This document shows, one piece after another, positions 7,115 to 14,085 of a stretch of DNA of 14,659 nt. Origin of the DNA: Candidatus Dadabacteria bacterium RIFCSPHIGHO2_12_FULL_53_21 (lineage in GTDB: Bacteria > Desulfobacterota_D > UBA1144 > Nemesobacterales > UBA2774); contig MFCJ01000023.1 of assembly GCA_001775255.1 (NCBI GenBank), positions 547 through 15,205 of the forward strand, given 5' to 3'. A program made the position numbers and the translations under genes. The notes under the pieces were generated by a model. That model did no database searches. It saw only the letters and a program-made list of their open reading frames with translations, and was not told the DNA's origin. Within the stretch, counting starts at the first letter, position 1; each line of letters begins with the position of its first letter.

Positions 7115-7140
7115 ATGCCTGTATTGGCATGCTTTTTGAC
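7115..7140 (+). promoter_or_regulatory. Hairpin with T-run, or degenerate sigma-54-like -24/-12 element
   Basis: ATGCC (7115-7119) and GGCAT (7126-7130) form a short stem followed by GCTTTTT, which looks like a small terminator. The overlapping TGGCATGCTTTTTGAC (7125-7140) has the -24 TGGCA block and the spacing of a sigma-54 promoter, but the -12 GC is GA. The two readings exclude each other in function, and neither is secure. Confidence 0.3.
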
Positions 7141-7326
7141 TTACTAGTTTGTATGGTTTTCAGATAGAGAGGGAGGGTACATTCCGAACCGGGTTAATTA
7201 TCGACCGGAAATTATATTCTCTGTTAAATCGTATAATAAAAACACTGCCCCAATATTCGACGGGCTAAGCGTTCGGGAATGAATTGAAAATTAATCACTG
7301 AATACGACAGCGGGATTCTACTCACA

Positions 7327-8631
7327 ATGATAGAACAGAACATCAAGGTGTTGCTGATTGAGGATAATCTGGATTATGCGCAATTGATAAAGAGGATTCT
7401 TTCCAAGAAGACCTCATGCTCGATGGAAGTGGAGCACCACGATTCATTCTCCCGGGGTTATGAACGGGCTTCGAGGGGCGGCATAGATCTGATCCTTCTC
7501 GACCTCGACCTTCCTGATAGCGGGAATATAGAGACCATGCTCGGCATCGGCGAAGCTGCGGATGTCCCTGTAATAGTGCTCACGGGTACTGACGATGAGT
7601 CGCTCGCTCTCAGGGCTGTCCAGCTGGGCGCTCAGGACTATCTGATGAAGGGGCAGGTCGATGCGAGGCTCCTCGTCCGTTCGATCAGGTACGCGATAGA
7701 GCGTAAAAAAGCCGATGACGCCGTAAAGCGGACGGAAGAGAGGTTTAAGCTCCTCATCGAGAATACCCTGGACCTGATTGAAATGCTGGGCGTGGACGGC
7801 ACGATGAATTTCGTGAGCCCCTCGCATAAACGCATACTGGGCTATGACAATGACGACTTGCTAGGCAGAAGGGTATTCGAGTTTATTCATCCGGAGGACC
7901 TGCCTCGGGTTCTCGATATATTCACGGAAACCCTTCAGAACCATGACCGGCTTTATTCGGCGGAGTTTCGCGTAAGGCACAAGGAAGGCTACTGGGTCAC
8001 TCTCGAATCAATCGGAAAGCTATGCCCGCCCGAGCTGAGCACCATGGGTGTAATTGTAAACTCCCGCGATATTACGGAACGGAAAAAGATGGAGGAGCGC
8101 CTGCGCAGCCTTTCCATAACCGACGACCTCACCGGCCTTTACAACAGGCGCGGGTTTCTGACTTTTGCGGACCACCATATCAAAGCCGCGGAAAGGAGAA
8201 AGGAGCGGGTGCTGCTCATCCTTATCGATTTAGACGGACTGAAACAAATAAACGATGCTTACGGGCACAATATCGGGGATCAGGCGCTTATAGATGCGGC
8301 ACAGCTGATAAAGCAGACATTCAGGAACTCGGACGTGACTGCCAGGATAAGCGGAGACGAATTCGTTGTCGTGACAACTGATTCTGACGGGAACGGGGAG
8401 GAAGCCATCAAGCGGCGCATAAAGGAAAACCTGAATAGTTATAATTCTCAGGCGGCAAAACCCTATCGCCTGTCTTTCAGCTACGGTATCGCGAAGTTTG
8501 ATCCGCGGATTCCATCATCTATTGACAGGCTCCTGGTGAAAGCCGACGAGCTGATGTACGCCAGCAAGAATAAAAAAGATGACGAGGCGAAAGACAACGT
8601 TTTCAATCTCAACACTTCAATAAATGAGTGA
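7327..8631 (+). CDS. Response regulator REC-PAS-GGDEF diguanylate cyclase
   Basis: A 434-residue cytoplasmic protein predicted to make the second messenger c-di-GMP from two GTP in response to phosphorylation. The REC domain (about 5-125) has acidic E12/D13, phospho-acceptor D59, T86 and K108. A short helix leads to a PAS domain (about 135-255; VDGTMNFVSPSHKRILGY, FIHPEDLPRVLDIF, then VNSRDITERKKMEE). The GGDEF domain (about 262-420) begins DDLTGLYNRRGF and has the metal-binding D301-L-D in LIDLDGLKQINDAYGH. The active loop is S342-G-D-E-F rather than GGDEF; this first-position change is often tolerated. An RxxD product-inhibition site (R333-N-S-D336) stands exactly five residues before it. 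No transmembrane segment is present. Its REC is paralogous to that of the hybrid kinase downstream. The ATG has no strong Shine-Dalgarno. Confidence 0.93.
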   Translation: MIEQNIKVLLIEDNLDYAQLIKRILSKKTSCSMEVEHHDSFSRGYERASRGGIDLILLDLDLPDSGNIETMLGIGEAADVPVIVLTGTDDESLALRAVQLGAQDYLMKGQVDARLLVRSIRYAIERKKADDAVKRTEERFKLLIENTLDLIEMLGVDGTMNFVSPSHKRILGYDNDDLLGRRVFEFIHPEDLPRVLDIFTETLQNHDRLYSAEFRVRHKEGYWVTLESIGKLCPPELSTMGVIVNSRDITERKKMEERLRSLSITDDLTGLYNRRGFLTFADHHIKAAERRKERVLLILIDLDGLKQINDAYGHNIGDQALIDAAQLIKQTFRNSDVTARISGDEFVVVTTDSDGNGEEAIKRRIKENLNSYNSQAAKPYRLSFSYGIAKFDPRIPSSIDRLLVKADELMYASKNKKDDEAKDNVFNLNTSINE

Positions 8632-8701
8632 CTGCTTCCATACGTTTCAATTCATTTAATATACTTTTATAAGCTCGGCAGATTCCCTCAATGATGATAA
8701 T

Positions 8702-8767
8702 AATTGACAAAGCTTTGTTATTGCAGTCGGTAAATATTACGTAATTTGTCAATTCTCTAATAGACAA
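8702..8767. promoter_or_regulatory. Cluster of GACAA/TTGTC inverted repeats, candidate enhancer for the kinase gene
   Basis: AATTGACAAA (8702-8711) is matched exactly by its reverse complement TTTGTCAATT (8745-8754) across 33 bp. The left arm is also part of a perfect 12-bp palindrome, ACAAAGCTTTGT (8707-8718). A further GACAA follows at 8763-8767. The cluster lies about 85-150 bp upstream of the start predicted from the sigma-54-type promoter, the usual distance for enhancer-binding protein sites. It sits in the 288-bp AT-rich, non-coding gap 8632-8919. Confidence 0.5.
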
Positions 8768-8826
8768 TTTTTGCACACTCAAGAAAATAATCTTTAGTGA
8801 CGACTAATTATAGTAGCCATCGAAAA

Positions 8827-8842
8827 TGGTACGGTTTTTGCA
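8827..8842 (+). promoter_or_regulatory. Sigma-54 (RpoN) -24/-12 promoter of the hybrid kinase gene
   Basis: TGGTACGGTTTTTGCA matches the consensus TGGCACGRNNNTTGCW at every defined position except C to T in the -24 block. The invariant GG (8828-8829) and GC (8840-8841) are exactly 10 bp apart. The predicted start is near 8853, giving a leader of about 67 nt. A competing sigma-70 reading overlaps it (TTGCAA 8838-8843, 17 bp, TATACG 8861-8866) and is weaker. Confidence 0.6.
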
Positions 8843-8919
8843 ATCAAATATATATAAGCATATACGATTCAATGTTCAAAATATCTCTCGATTAAGTCAA
8901 TTGCAGTTTGGTTAAATAA

Positions 8920-10866
8920 ATGTCTCCGCGTCCAATAAAAACGTTACTGGTTGAAGATAACGACAGTTATTGCAGGCTCGTTGCAAAAATGCTCGGAGGG
9001 GCCGGCGATATTTCATTCGAGATCGAGTATGCCGATACCCTCGCCAGGGGCATAGAGGTCCTGGGAGAGAACGGTATCGACTTGGTTTTATTAGACCTTC
9101 AGCTTCCGGATAGCGAAGGGCTCGGGTCTTTTGCCGAGATGCATGAGCGTTATCCTGTAATCCCGATAATTGTTCTTACCGGCATGAGTGATGAGGACCT
9201 CGCCGTCAAAGCTGTCCAGCTCGGTGCGCAGGACTATCTTATTAAAGGCGAGGTCGACGTAAATCAACTCAAACGCTCAATAAAATATGCACTCGAGAGA
9301 CAGAGGGACATAAATAACAGGAAATCCATAGAAAAGGCTCTATTCGAGGAGAAAGAGCGTCTGTCCGTAACGCTGAGCTCTATCGGGGACGGCGTGATCG
9401 CGACCGATACGGAAGGCAATGTTGTGCTCATAAACCGGATTGCCGAGCGTTTGACCGGCTGGTCCCATGCGGACGCCATGGGGAGATTCATCGAAGACGT
9501 GTTCTTCATCGTTAATGTAGAATCCGGGGAGAAGGAAACGAGCCCCGTGAGCAAGGCGATAAACGCAAATAATATTGTTGGTCTCGAGAGCGGCACGGTT
9601 CTCATAACGAAAGGCAGAGAGGGGTGCCGGTATGTATCGGCCAGCAGCTCTCCGATACGCGACAGGGACGGCATTATAATCGGTGTGGTTCTTGTTTTCA
9701 GAGATATTACCGAATTGAAAAAACTGGAAGAAGAGCTGCTCAAAGTGCAAAAGCTTGAGTCGATCGGAGTGCTCGCCGGCGGAGTGGCGCACGATTTCAA
9801 TAACCTTCTAACCTCCATTATGGGGAATATATCTCTCAGCTCGCTTCCCGACATATCGGACGAGAAAGTTAAGCAGAGGTTGTTTCAGGCCCTCAAGGCA
9901 TGTCATAAGGCTAAAGACTTATCCACGCAGCTCCTGACTTTTTCCAAAGGCGGCGCGCTCGAGAACAGGACGGTGATGTCGCTGGAAAAGGTTATCAGGG
10001 AGACCGCAAATTTTACTATGAGCGGCTCGAATATAGATTTCAAATTTGTAGTGGCGAATAATCTCTGGAGTGTGGAGATAGACGAGGGGCAGATTAGCCA
10101 GGTGATAAGCAATATGCTGATCAATGCGGCCCAGGCGATGACGAACGAGGGGAAAATAACAATTAAAATTGAAAATGCCGAAGCGAAGAAAGAAAAAGGG
10201 ATCCCGCTCGAGGACGGGAAATACGTAAAGACGACTATCACGGACGAAGGCATAGGCATTCCAAAGGAATATTTATCGAGAATATTCGACCCCTACTTTA
10301 CCACCAAGCAGGCCGGAACCGGTCTCGGGCTTTCGACCTCGTATTCGATCATAAAAAAACACGGAGGTTATATAACGGTCGAGTCCGAGCTGCACGTCGG
10401 GACGAAGTTCGTCGTATATCTGCCCGCAAAGGGAAGTCCTGTAAGCGTCGAAGTAAAGAGCGATCCTTCTATAAAGCAGGGCAGGGGCAGGATCCTGATA
10501 ATGGACGATAAGATCGAAGTCAGGGAAGCGGCGGGCGAAATGCTGAGTCATATCGGGTATGAAGTCGAATTCGCCAAGGACGGAAGCGAGGCTTTAAAGC
10601 ATTATAAAAGGGCCAAGATGGAAGGTGAGCCCTTCGATATGGTGATAATGGACCTGACTGTTCCTGGCGGCATGGGCGGGAAGGAGGCAATTGAGAAGCT
10701 CCTTCTGTACGACCCGGGCGTGAAGGCGATAGTCTCAAGCGGTTATTCGAGTGATCCGATACTCGAGAAGTATAAGAAATACGGGTTCAAAGGGGTATTG
10801 CCGAAGCCCTACGAGATGGGGAAATTAAGCGATGTCCTCTACGGCGTACTAGCCGAGAATAATTGA
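8920..10866 (+). CDS. Hybrid sensor histidine kinase, REC-PAS-HisKA-HATPase-REC
   Basis: A 648-residue soluble kinase with no membrane segment. The N-terminal REC (about 6-128) has E12/D13, phospho-acceptor D59, T87 and K109. A helical linker precedes a PAS domain (about 145-265; SIGDGVIATDTEGNVVLINRIAERLTGW ... VVLVFRDITELKKLEEEL). HisKA has H291 in GVAHDFNNLLTSI, the HDFNN form of NtrB-like HPK4 kinases. HATPase_c has the N box (NMLINAAQAM, N402), G1 (D442-E-G-I-G), F box (FDPYFTTK, 456-463) and G2 (GTGLGLS). The C-terminal REC (about 523-645) has D529/D530, phospho-acceptor D578 and K629. It could take phosphate at D59 or sense through PAS, autophosphorylate at H291, and pass phosphate to D578. 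No Hpt or DNA-binding partner is in the window, so the output is unknown. The ATG has a weak ribosome site; expression is probably sigma-54 dependent. Confidence 0.94.
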   Translation: MSPRPIKTLLVEDNDSYCRLVAKMLGGAGDISFEIEYADTLARGIEVLGENGIDLVLLDLQLPDSEGLGSFAEMHERYPVIPIIVLTGMSDEDLAVKAVQLGAQDYLIKGEVDVNQLKRSIKYALERQRDINNRKSIEKALFEEKERLSVTLSSIGDGVIATDTEGNVVLINRIAERLTGWSHADAMGRFIEDVFFIVNVESGEKETSPVSKAINANNIVGLESGTVLITKGREGCRYVSASSSPIRDRDGIIIGVVLVFRDITELKKLEEELLKVQKLESIGVLAGGVAHDFNNLLTSIMGNISLSSLPDISDEKVKQRLFQALKACHKAKDLSTQLLTFSKGGALENRTVMSLEKVIRETANFTMSGSNIDFKFVVANNLWSVEIDEGQISQVISNMLINAAQAMTNEGKITIKIENAEAKKEKGIPLEDGKYVKTTITDEGIGIPKEYLSRIFDPYFTTKQAGTGLGLSTSYSIIKKHGGYITVESELHVGTKFVVYLPAKGSPVSVEVKSDPSIKQGRGRILIMDDKIEVREAAGEMLSHIGYEVEFAKDGSEALKHYKRAKMEGEPFDMVIMDLTVPGGMGGKEAIEKLLLYDPGVKAIVSSGYSSDPILEKYKKYGFKGVLPKPYEMGKLSDVLYGVLAENN

Positions 10867-10905
10867 GTGTTACCGGACCGGATAGCAAAAAATATTATTT
10901 GTCCA

Positions 10906-12729
10906 TCAGGAATTCCCCAACCTCGCCGAAAGTTTAACAGCATCCTCGACCATAACCTTCAGCAGATCCAATCCTCCCTGCCAGAAGCCGGGGTCCTTAA
11001 TATCTACACCGACACGTTTGAGCAGCCTGTCCGGCGCCTCGCTGCCGCCTGAAGATAACAGCTCTATGTACCTTGGGACGAACTTATTTCCTTCGTTCAA
11101 ATATTTATTGTAGAGGGCAAGCACGAGCAGCTCACCGAACGAATACGCATAGCAGTAAAACGGGGAGTGGATGAAGTGCGGTATGTACATCCACCAGTGG
11201 CCGTAATTTTCCGTGAGCTCTACCGAGTCCCCGAACATGGGCTTATTCGCCTCAACCCACAACTTGTTTATCTCTTCCCGGGGCAGCTCCCCGCGGTTCC
11301 GCCTGCCGAGGTGGAGGCTTTCCTCGAACCTCGTCAGCACAACCTGACGGAATACGGTCGCGAATATATCCTCGAGCTTGCTGCAGATGAGCGAAAGCCT
11401 GGTCCTGGGGTCCTTCTCTGTCTCCGTTAATTTGTGAAATACGAGGATCTCGGCGAACACGCTCGCGGTCTCTGCCGTCGTAAGCGGGGTGTTCGATTGG
11501 AAGTACCCTTGTTTTCTCGAAAGGTATTGATGCACCCCGTGTCCGAGCTCGTGGGCAAGCGTCATGACGTCCCTGAGCCTTCCCGTGTAGTTGATAAAGA
11601 CGTAGGGGTGGGCGCTCGGGACGGTCCCGTGGCTGAACGCTCCCCCCCTCTTTCCGTCCCGCGTCCCGGCGTCGATCCAGTTCTTGTCGAAAAATTTCCC
11701 GGCTATTTCCGACATCTTCGGGGAGAACTTTTCAAACGACGAGAGGATTATCTCTTTCCCGTCCCCGTATTTAATGATTTTCGATTCGGAGAAGATCGGG
11801 GAATAACGGTCGTAGTCATAGAACTTCTTCAAGCCGAGGAGCTTTTTCTTGAGCTCGTAATATGTTTCTACCAGGCCGTAGTTCCTTTCGCACGAGGTAA
11901 TAAGCGCCTCGACCGTGTCCTTGTCAATCTCGTTGTCCAGATGCCGGGACTCCATCGGATATGAGAACGAGCGCAGACGGTCGTTGACCGCATGCTCCTG
12001 TACGAGCGTGTTGAATATGAACGTGAGCACGTGGGAATTCTCTATAAGCCCTCCGGTAAGCCCCTCGGCTGCCGCCTTGCGTTTAGCGCGGTCGGTGTCA
12101 TAGAGGAGCGCAAGCGTCTCGGTCTCGCTGAGCGGCCTGACCTTGCCGTCGAGCTTGACTTTGAAGCGTATGTTGTTGAGCACTTCGTCGAAAAGGCGCT
12201 TGAACGCCCTCGATCCTGTATCTGCTTTATCGTCCAGGATCTTTTCCTCGGGTTCGCTCAATCTGTGGGGCTTGTACTTCCTTTCCTGCTCTAGGAAATG
12301 GCGGTAATGGGAAAGTCTTTTGTCAGTGATAAGCTTTTCCGCCTTTGAGTCGTTTAAAGCCACCCACTCGAGCTCGAAGAACATGAGATACTTTCTCGCC
12401 TCGGTCGCCTTCTCCTGAATTTTTTGTAAAAACGCCCCATGCTCGGGCTTCCCGGTATCGGCGGCGAAAATCAGGTACGCGAATGAAAGGAGTTTCCCTG
12501 TCTGCTCGCTTATGGATTCGAGCTCCCGGACGGCTTTTAGAAGGGCAGGGGCGTTTACCTTCTTCGAGTTTATCCTTCCCCTGTATTTTTTCTCGAAAGC
12601 CGCCGATTTTTTTATTAAGCCCTTTATGTCTCTTTCAATCCGGGAGTCGTTGAGGCCGGAGTAGAGGTCGGAGAGGTCCCATACAACCCCTTCCGCTCCC
12701 GATTTGAGTATTTTAGCAGTATCTGCCAT
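10906..12729 (-). CDS. pepF: Oligoendopeptidase F (peptidase family M3)
   Basis: A 607-residue cytoplasmic zinc metallopeptidase that cleaves short peptides, about the normal length for PepF-type M3 enzymes. The catalytic motif is H393-E-L-G-H397 in VMTLAHELGHGVHQYL. The third zinc ligand is the Glu at 420 in TTAETASVFAE, 27 residues after the first His, as expected for the family. The segment before the motif, GTRDGKRGGAFSHGTVPSAHPYVFINYTGRLRDV, is characteristic of the pepF/M3 subgroup. The helical N-terminal region (about 15-190) is complete. There is no signal peptide. Start ATG has AGGAG spaced 8 nt, a strong site. The gene lies 107 bp downstream of yqeY on the same strand and converges on the kinase gene, with 39 bp between the stops and no clear terminator. 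Confidence 0.94.
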   Translation of the reverse strand: MADTAKILKSGAEGVVWDLSDLYSGLNDSRIERDIKGLIKKSAAFEKKYRGRINSKKVNAPALLKAVRELESISEQTGKLLSFAYLIFAADTGKPEHGAFLQKIQEKATEARKYLMFFELEWVALNDSKAEKLITDKRLSHYRHFLEQERKYKPHRLSEPEEKILDDKADTGSRAFKRLFDEVLNNIRFKVKLDGKVRPLSETETLALLYDTDRAKRKAAAEGLTGGLIENSHVLTFIFNTLVQEHAVNDRLRSFSYPMESRHLDNEIDKDTVEALITSCERNYGLVETYYELKKKLLGLKKFYDYDRYSPIFSESKIIKYGDGKEIILSSFEKFSPKMSEIAGKFFDKNWIDAGTRDGKRGGAFSHGTVPSAHPYVFINYTGRLRDVMTLAHELGHGVHQYLSRKQGYFQSNTPLTTAETASVFAEILVFHKLTETEKDPRTRLSLICSKLEDIFATVFRQVVLTRFEESLHLGRRNRGELPREEINKLWVEANKPMFGDSVELTENYGHWWMYIPHFIHSPFYCYAYSFGELLVLALYNKYLNEGNKFVPRYIELLSSGGSEAPDRLLKRVGVDIKDPGFWQGGLDLLKVMVEDAVKLSARLGNS

Positions 12730-12836
12730 ATGCTGCTCTCCTATTAAATGATTACCGCTTATGATTAAGATTTACTTTAGATGGTTCAAGTTTCAGTGCA
12801 TCTCGTTAGTCGCGGTTTAACGTTAGATAATTTATA

Positions 12837-13298
12837 TTAACCCTGATCGAGCTTCTCTAATTCTTCCCTGACAATCTTATTCACGACCGCCCCGTCCGCC
12901 TTTCCCTTTACGGCCGGAATTATTATCCTCATTACCTTTCCCAGGTCTTTTATCCCGCCCGCGCCCGAGTCTGTGACGGCCTTCTTTACTTCCGCCCTGA
13001 TTTCGTCCTCACTCATCTGAAGAGGCATATACTTCATCAGGATTTCGGCTTCCGCCTTCTCCTGTTGAGCGGCCTCCTGCCTGTCCACTTTTTCGAATTC
13101 GGCCGCGGCTTCTTTTCTTTTTTTTATCTCGCCTGCAACGACCTCGATTACCTCCTCGTCCGACAGCTCCTTCTTCTGCTTCTCGATCTCCTTGTTCCTG
13201 ATCGAGGACTGGAGCATCCTGAGGACCGTCAGCTCGAGTGTCTTTTTGCTCCTGAGGGCGTCTTTCAAATCCTGAGGAATCTTTTCCCTAAGGCTCAT
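12837..13298 (-). CDS. yqeY: GatB/YqeY domain protein
   Basis: A 153-residue all-helical protein. MSLREKIPQDLKDALRSKKTLELTVLRMLQSSIRNKEIEK and the later KYMPLQMSEDEIRAEVKKAV plus KDLGKVMRIIIPAVKGKADGAVVNKIVREEL are the standard YqeY blocks, and the length is typical. The fold resembles the tail domain of GatB, the tRNA-dependent amidotransferase subunit, so tRNA binding is the usual suggestion. Its real role is not established. ATG with GGAG spaced 7 nt. It sits between hpt and pepF, same strand, with a 100-bp gap after hpt that contains a TACAAT box (minus strand, 13331-13326) as a possible -10. Confidence 0.92.
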   Translation of the reverse strand: MSLREKIPQDLKDALRSKKTLELTVLRMLQSSIRNKEIEKQKKELSDEEVIEVVAGEIKKRKEAAAEFEKVDRQEAAQQEKAEAEILMKYMPLQMSEDEIRAEVKKAVTDSGAGGIKDLGKVMRIIIPAVKGKADGAVVNKIVREELEKLDQG

Positions 13299-13398
13299 GT
13301 TCGTCTCCGGTGGCTTTTTAAGTTTATTGTAACCAATTTAAAGGAATTATTTTACTTTATGGTAATGCCCGCCGACGGAATGGAGTGTATGAAACAGT

Positions 13399-13929
13399 CT
13401 ATTCGAGCACGTAAACGCCGGGCAGGTTTCTTCCCATCTCGCCGCAGTCGGTACCGTACCCTACGATGAACCCCTCCTCGATGTCGAACCCTAGGTAATC
13501 TGCGTCGATGCCGACCTGTCGCCTCCCTTTTTTGTCAATGAGTGCGCATATCTTGAGGGACGCCGGCCGCTTGGATAGGATCACCGATTTTAAAAAATTG
13601 AGCGTAATACCCGTATCGAGCATATCCTCCACGAGTACGACGTGCCTGCCTTTAAGCGGGGTGACCGCATCCGTTACAAGCTCCACCTCTCCGGGTTCCA
13701 TGCCCTCTTTGTAACTCGACGCCCTGACGAAATCGATCTCGACGTTAAAATCGACATGTCTCACGAGGTCCGCTAAAAATATAAACCCGCCCTTGAGTAT
13801 GCCTATGAGCACGGGATTCTTATCCCTGTAATCCTCCGTGATTCGCTTCCCCAGCTCCTTTACCTTTCGTTCTATCTCCGGGGCCGATATGAGGAGTCTA
13901 AGCTTCCTGCCCTGAATTTCTGTTATCAT
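13399..13929 (-). CDS. hpt: Hypoxanthine phosphoribosyltransferase
   Basis: A type I phosphoribosyltransferase of purine salvage, converting hypoxanthine or guanine and PRPP to IMP or GMP. Family blocks are in order: LIGILKGGFIFLADLVRHV (PPi loop), DFVRASSYKEGMEPGEVEL (flexible catalytic loop with Ser-Tyr), HVVLVEDMLDTGITL (PRPP-binding motif with the E-D-x-x-D acidic pair), a Lys-rich ALIDKKGRR (base contact) and FIVGYGTDCGEMGRNLPGVYVL (end of the nucleotide site). It is full length at about 176 residues. I prefer ATG at 13929; a TTG two codons upstream (13935) is also open, and neither has a clear Shine-Dalgarno. It is divergent from tyrS. Confidence 0.93.
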   Translation of the reverse strand: MITEIQGRKLRLLISAPEIERKVKELGKRITEDYRDKNPVLIGILKGGFIFLADLVRHVDFNVEIDFVRASSYKEGMEPGEVELVTDAVTPLKGRHVVLVEDMLDTGITLNFLKSVILSKRPASLKICALIDKKGRRQVGIDADYLGFDIEEGFIVGYGTDCGEMGRNLPGVYVLE

Positions 13930-13991
13930 GCGCAAATATTCTATCTAAAGTTTCGGTTATAAATAGTCGGGAAATGGGGCTTAATGCATGA

Positions 13992-14006
13992 GGCGGGAAT
14001 CCCGCC
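13992..14006. promoter_or_regulatory. 15-bp GC-rich perfect palindrome between hpt and tyrS
   Basis: GGCGGGA-A-TCCCGCC has 7-bp arms around a single central base. It ends two bases before the -35 of the tyrS promoter and about 63 bp from the hpt start, so it could be an operator shared by the divergent genes. As RNA the stem would have a very small loop, and no T-run follows on either strand, so a terminator is unlikely. Confidence 0.5.
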
Positions 14007-14007
14007 A

Positions 14008-14035
14008 TTGACTAACTATTGAGATATTCTATATT
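14008..14035 (+). promoter_or_regulatory. Sigma-70-type promoter of tyrS
   Basis: TTGACT (14008-14013), a 16-bp spacer and TATATT (14030-14035) each match the consensus at 5 of 6 positions. Transcription would start near 14042, leaving a leader of about 44 nt with AGAGGGG (14069-14075) before GTG at 14086. This placement disfavours the upstream in-frame TTG at 14050. Confidence 0.65.
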
Positions 14036-14085
14036 TTTGAGCGGCTTGCTTGACCGAAAACTACGTAAAGAGGGGAAATGACAAG

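Larger units (their letters stand above)
6861..7326. other. 466-bp palindrome-rich intergenic region between divergent genes
   Basis: AT-rich non-coding stretch separating the SDR gene (leftward) from the diguanylate cyclase gene (rightward). It holds an imperfect hairpin (6921-6938), TGCGA-G-TCGCA (6941-6951), a 17-bp palindrome (7016-7032) and a hairpin plus T-run (7115-7137). Plus-strand TATAAT boxes occur at 7085-7090 (TTCATC 17 bp upstream) and 7232-7237 (no good -35). No gene of convincing length is present. The size and density of symmetric sites point to a regulatory region for the signalling gene, or an unrecognised short RNA. Confidence 0.55.

Noticed and set aside
7037..7147. 36-codon open frame ending in TAG
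   Set aside because: No Shine-Dalgarno, and it runs through the promoter-like TATAAT and the hairpin; probably chance.
6861..7326. c-di-GMP riboswitch or tRNA in the long gap upstream of the cyclase gene
   Set aside because: No GEMM-like conserved core and no tRNA T-arm or cloverleaf pattern were found on either strand.
8707..8767. NifA-type upstream activator sites (TGT-N10-ACA)
   Set aside because: The TGT and ACA elements present are in the wrong orientation or spacing, so the palindromes do not fit that regulator.
11434..11964. 176-codon open frame on the plus strand
   Set aside because: Antisense to pepF, including the region of its HELGH motif; no independent support.
14050..14085. 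In-frame TTG as start of tyrS
   Set aside because: It would begin only about 8 bases after the predicted transcription start and lacks a ribosome site; GTG at 14086 has AGAGGGG well placed.
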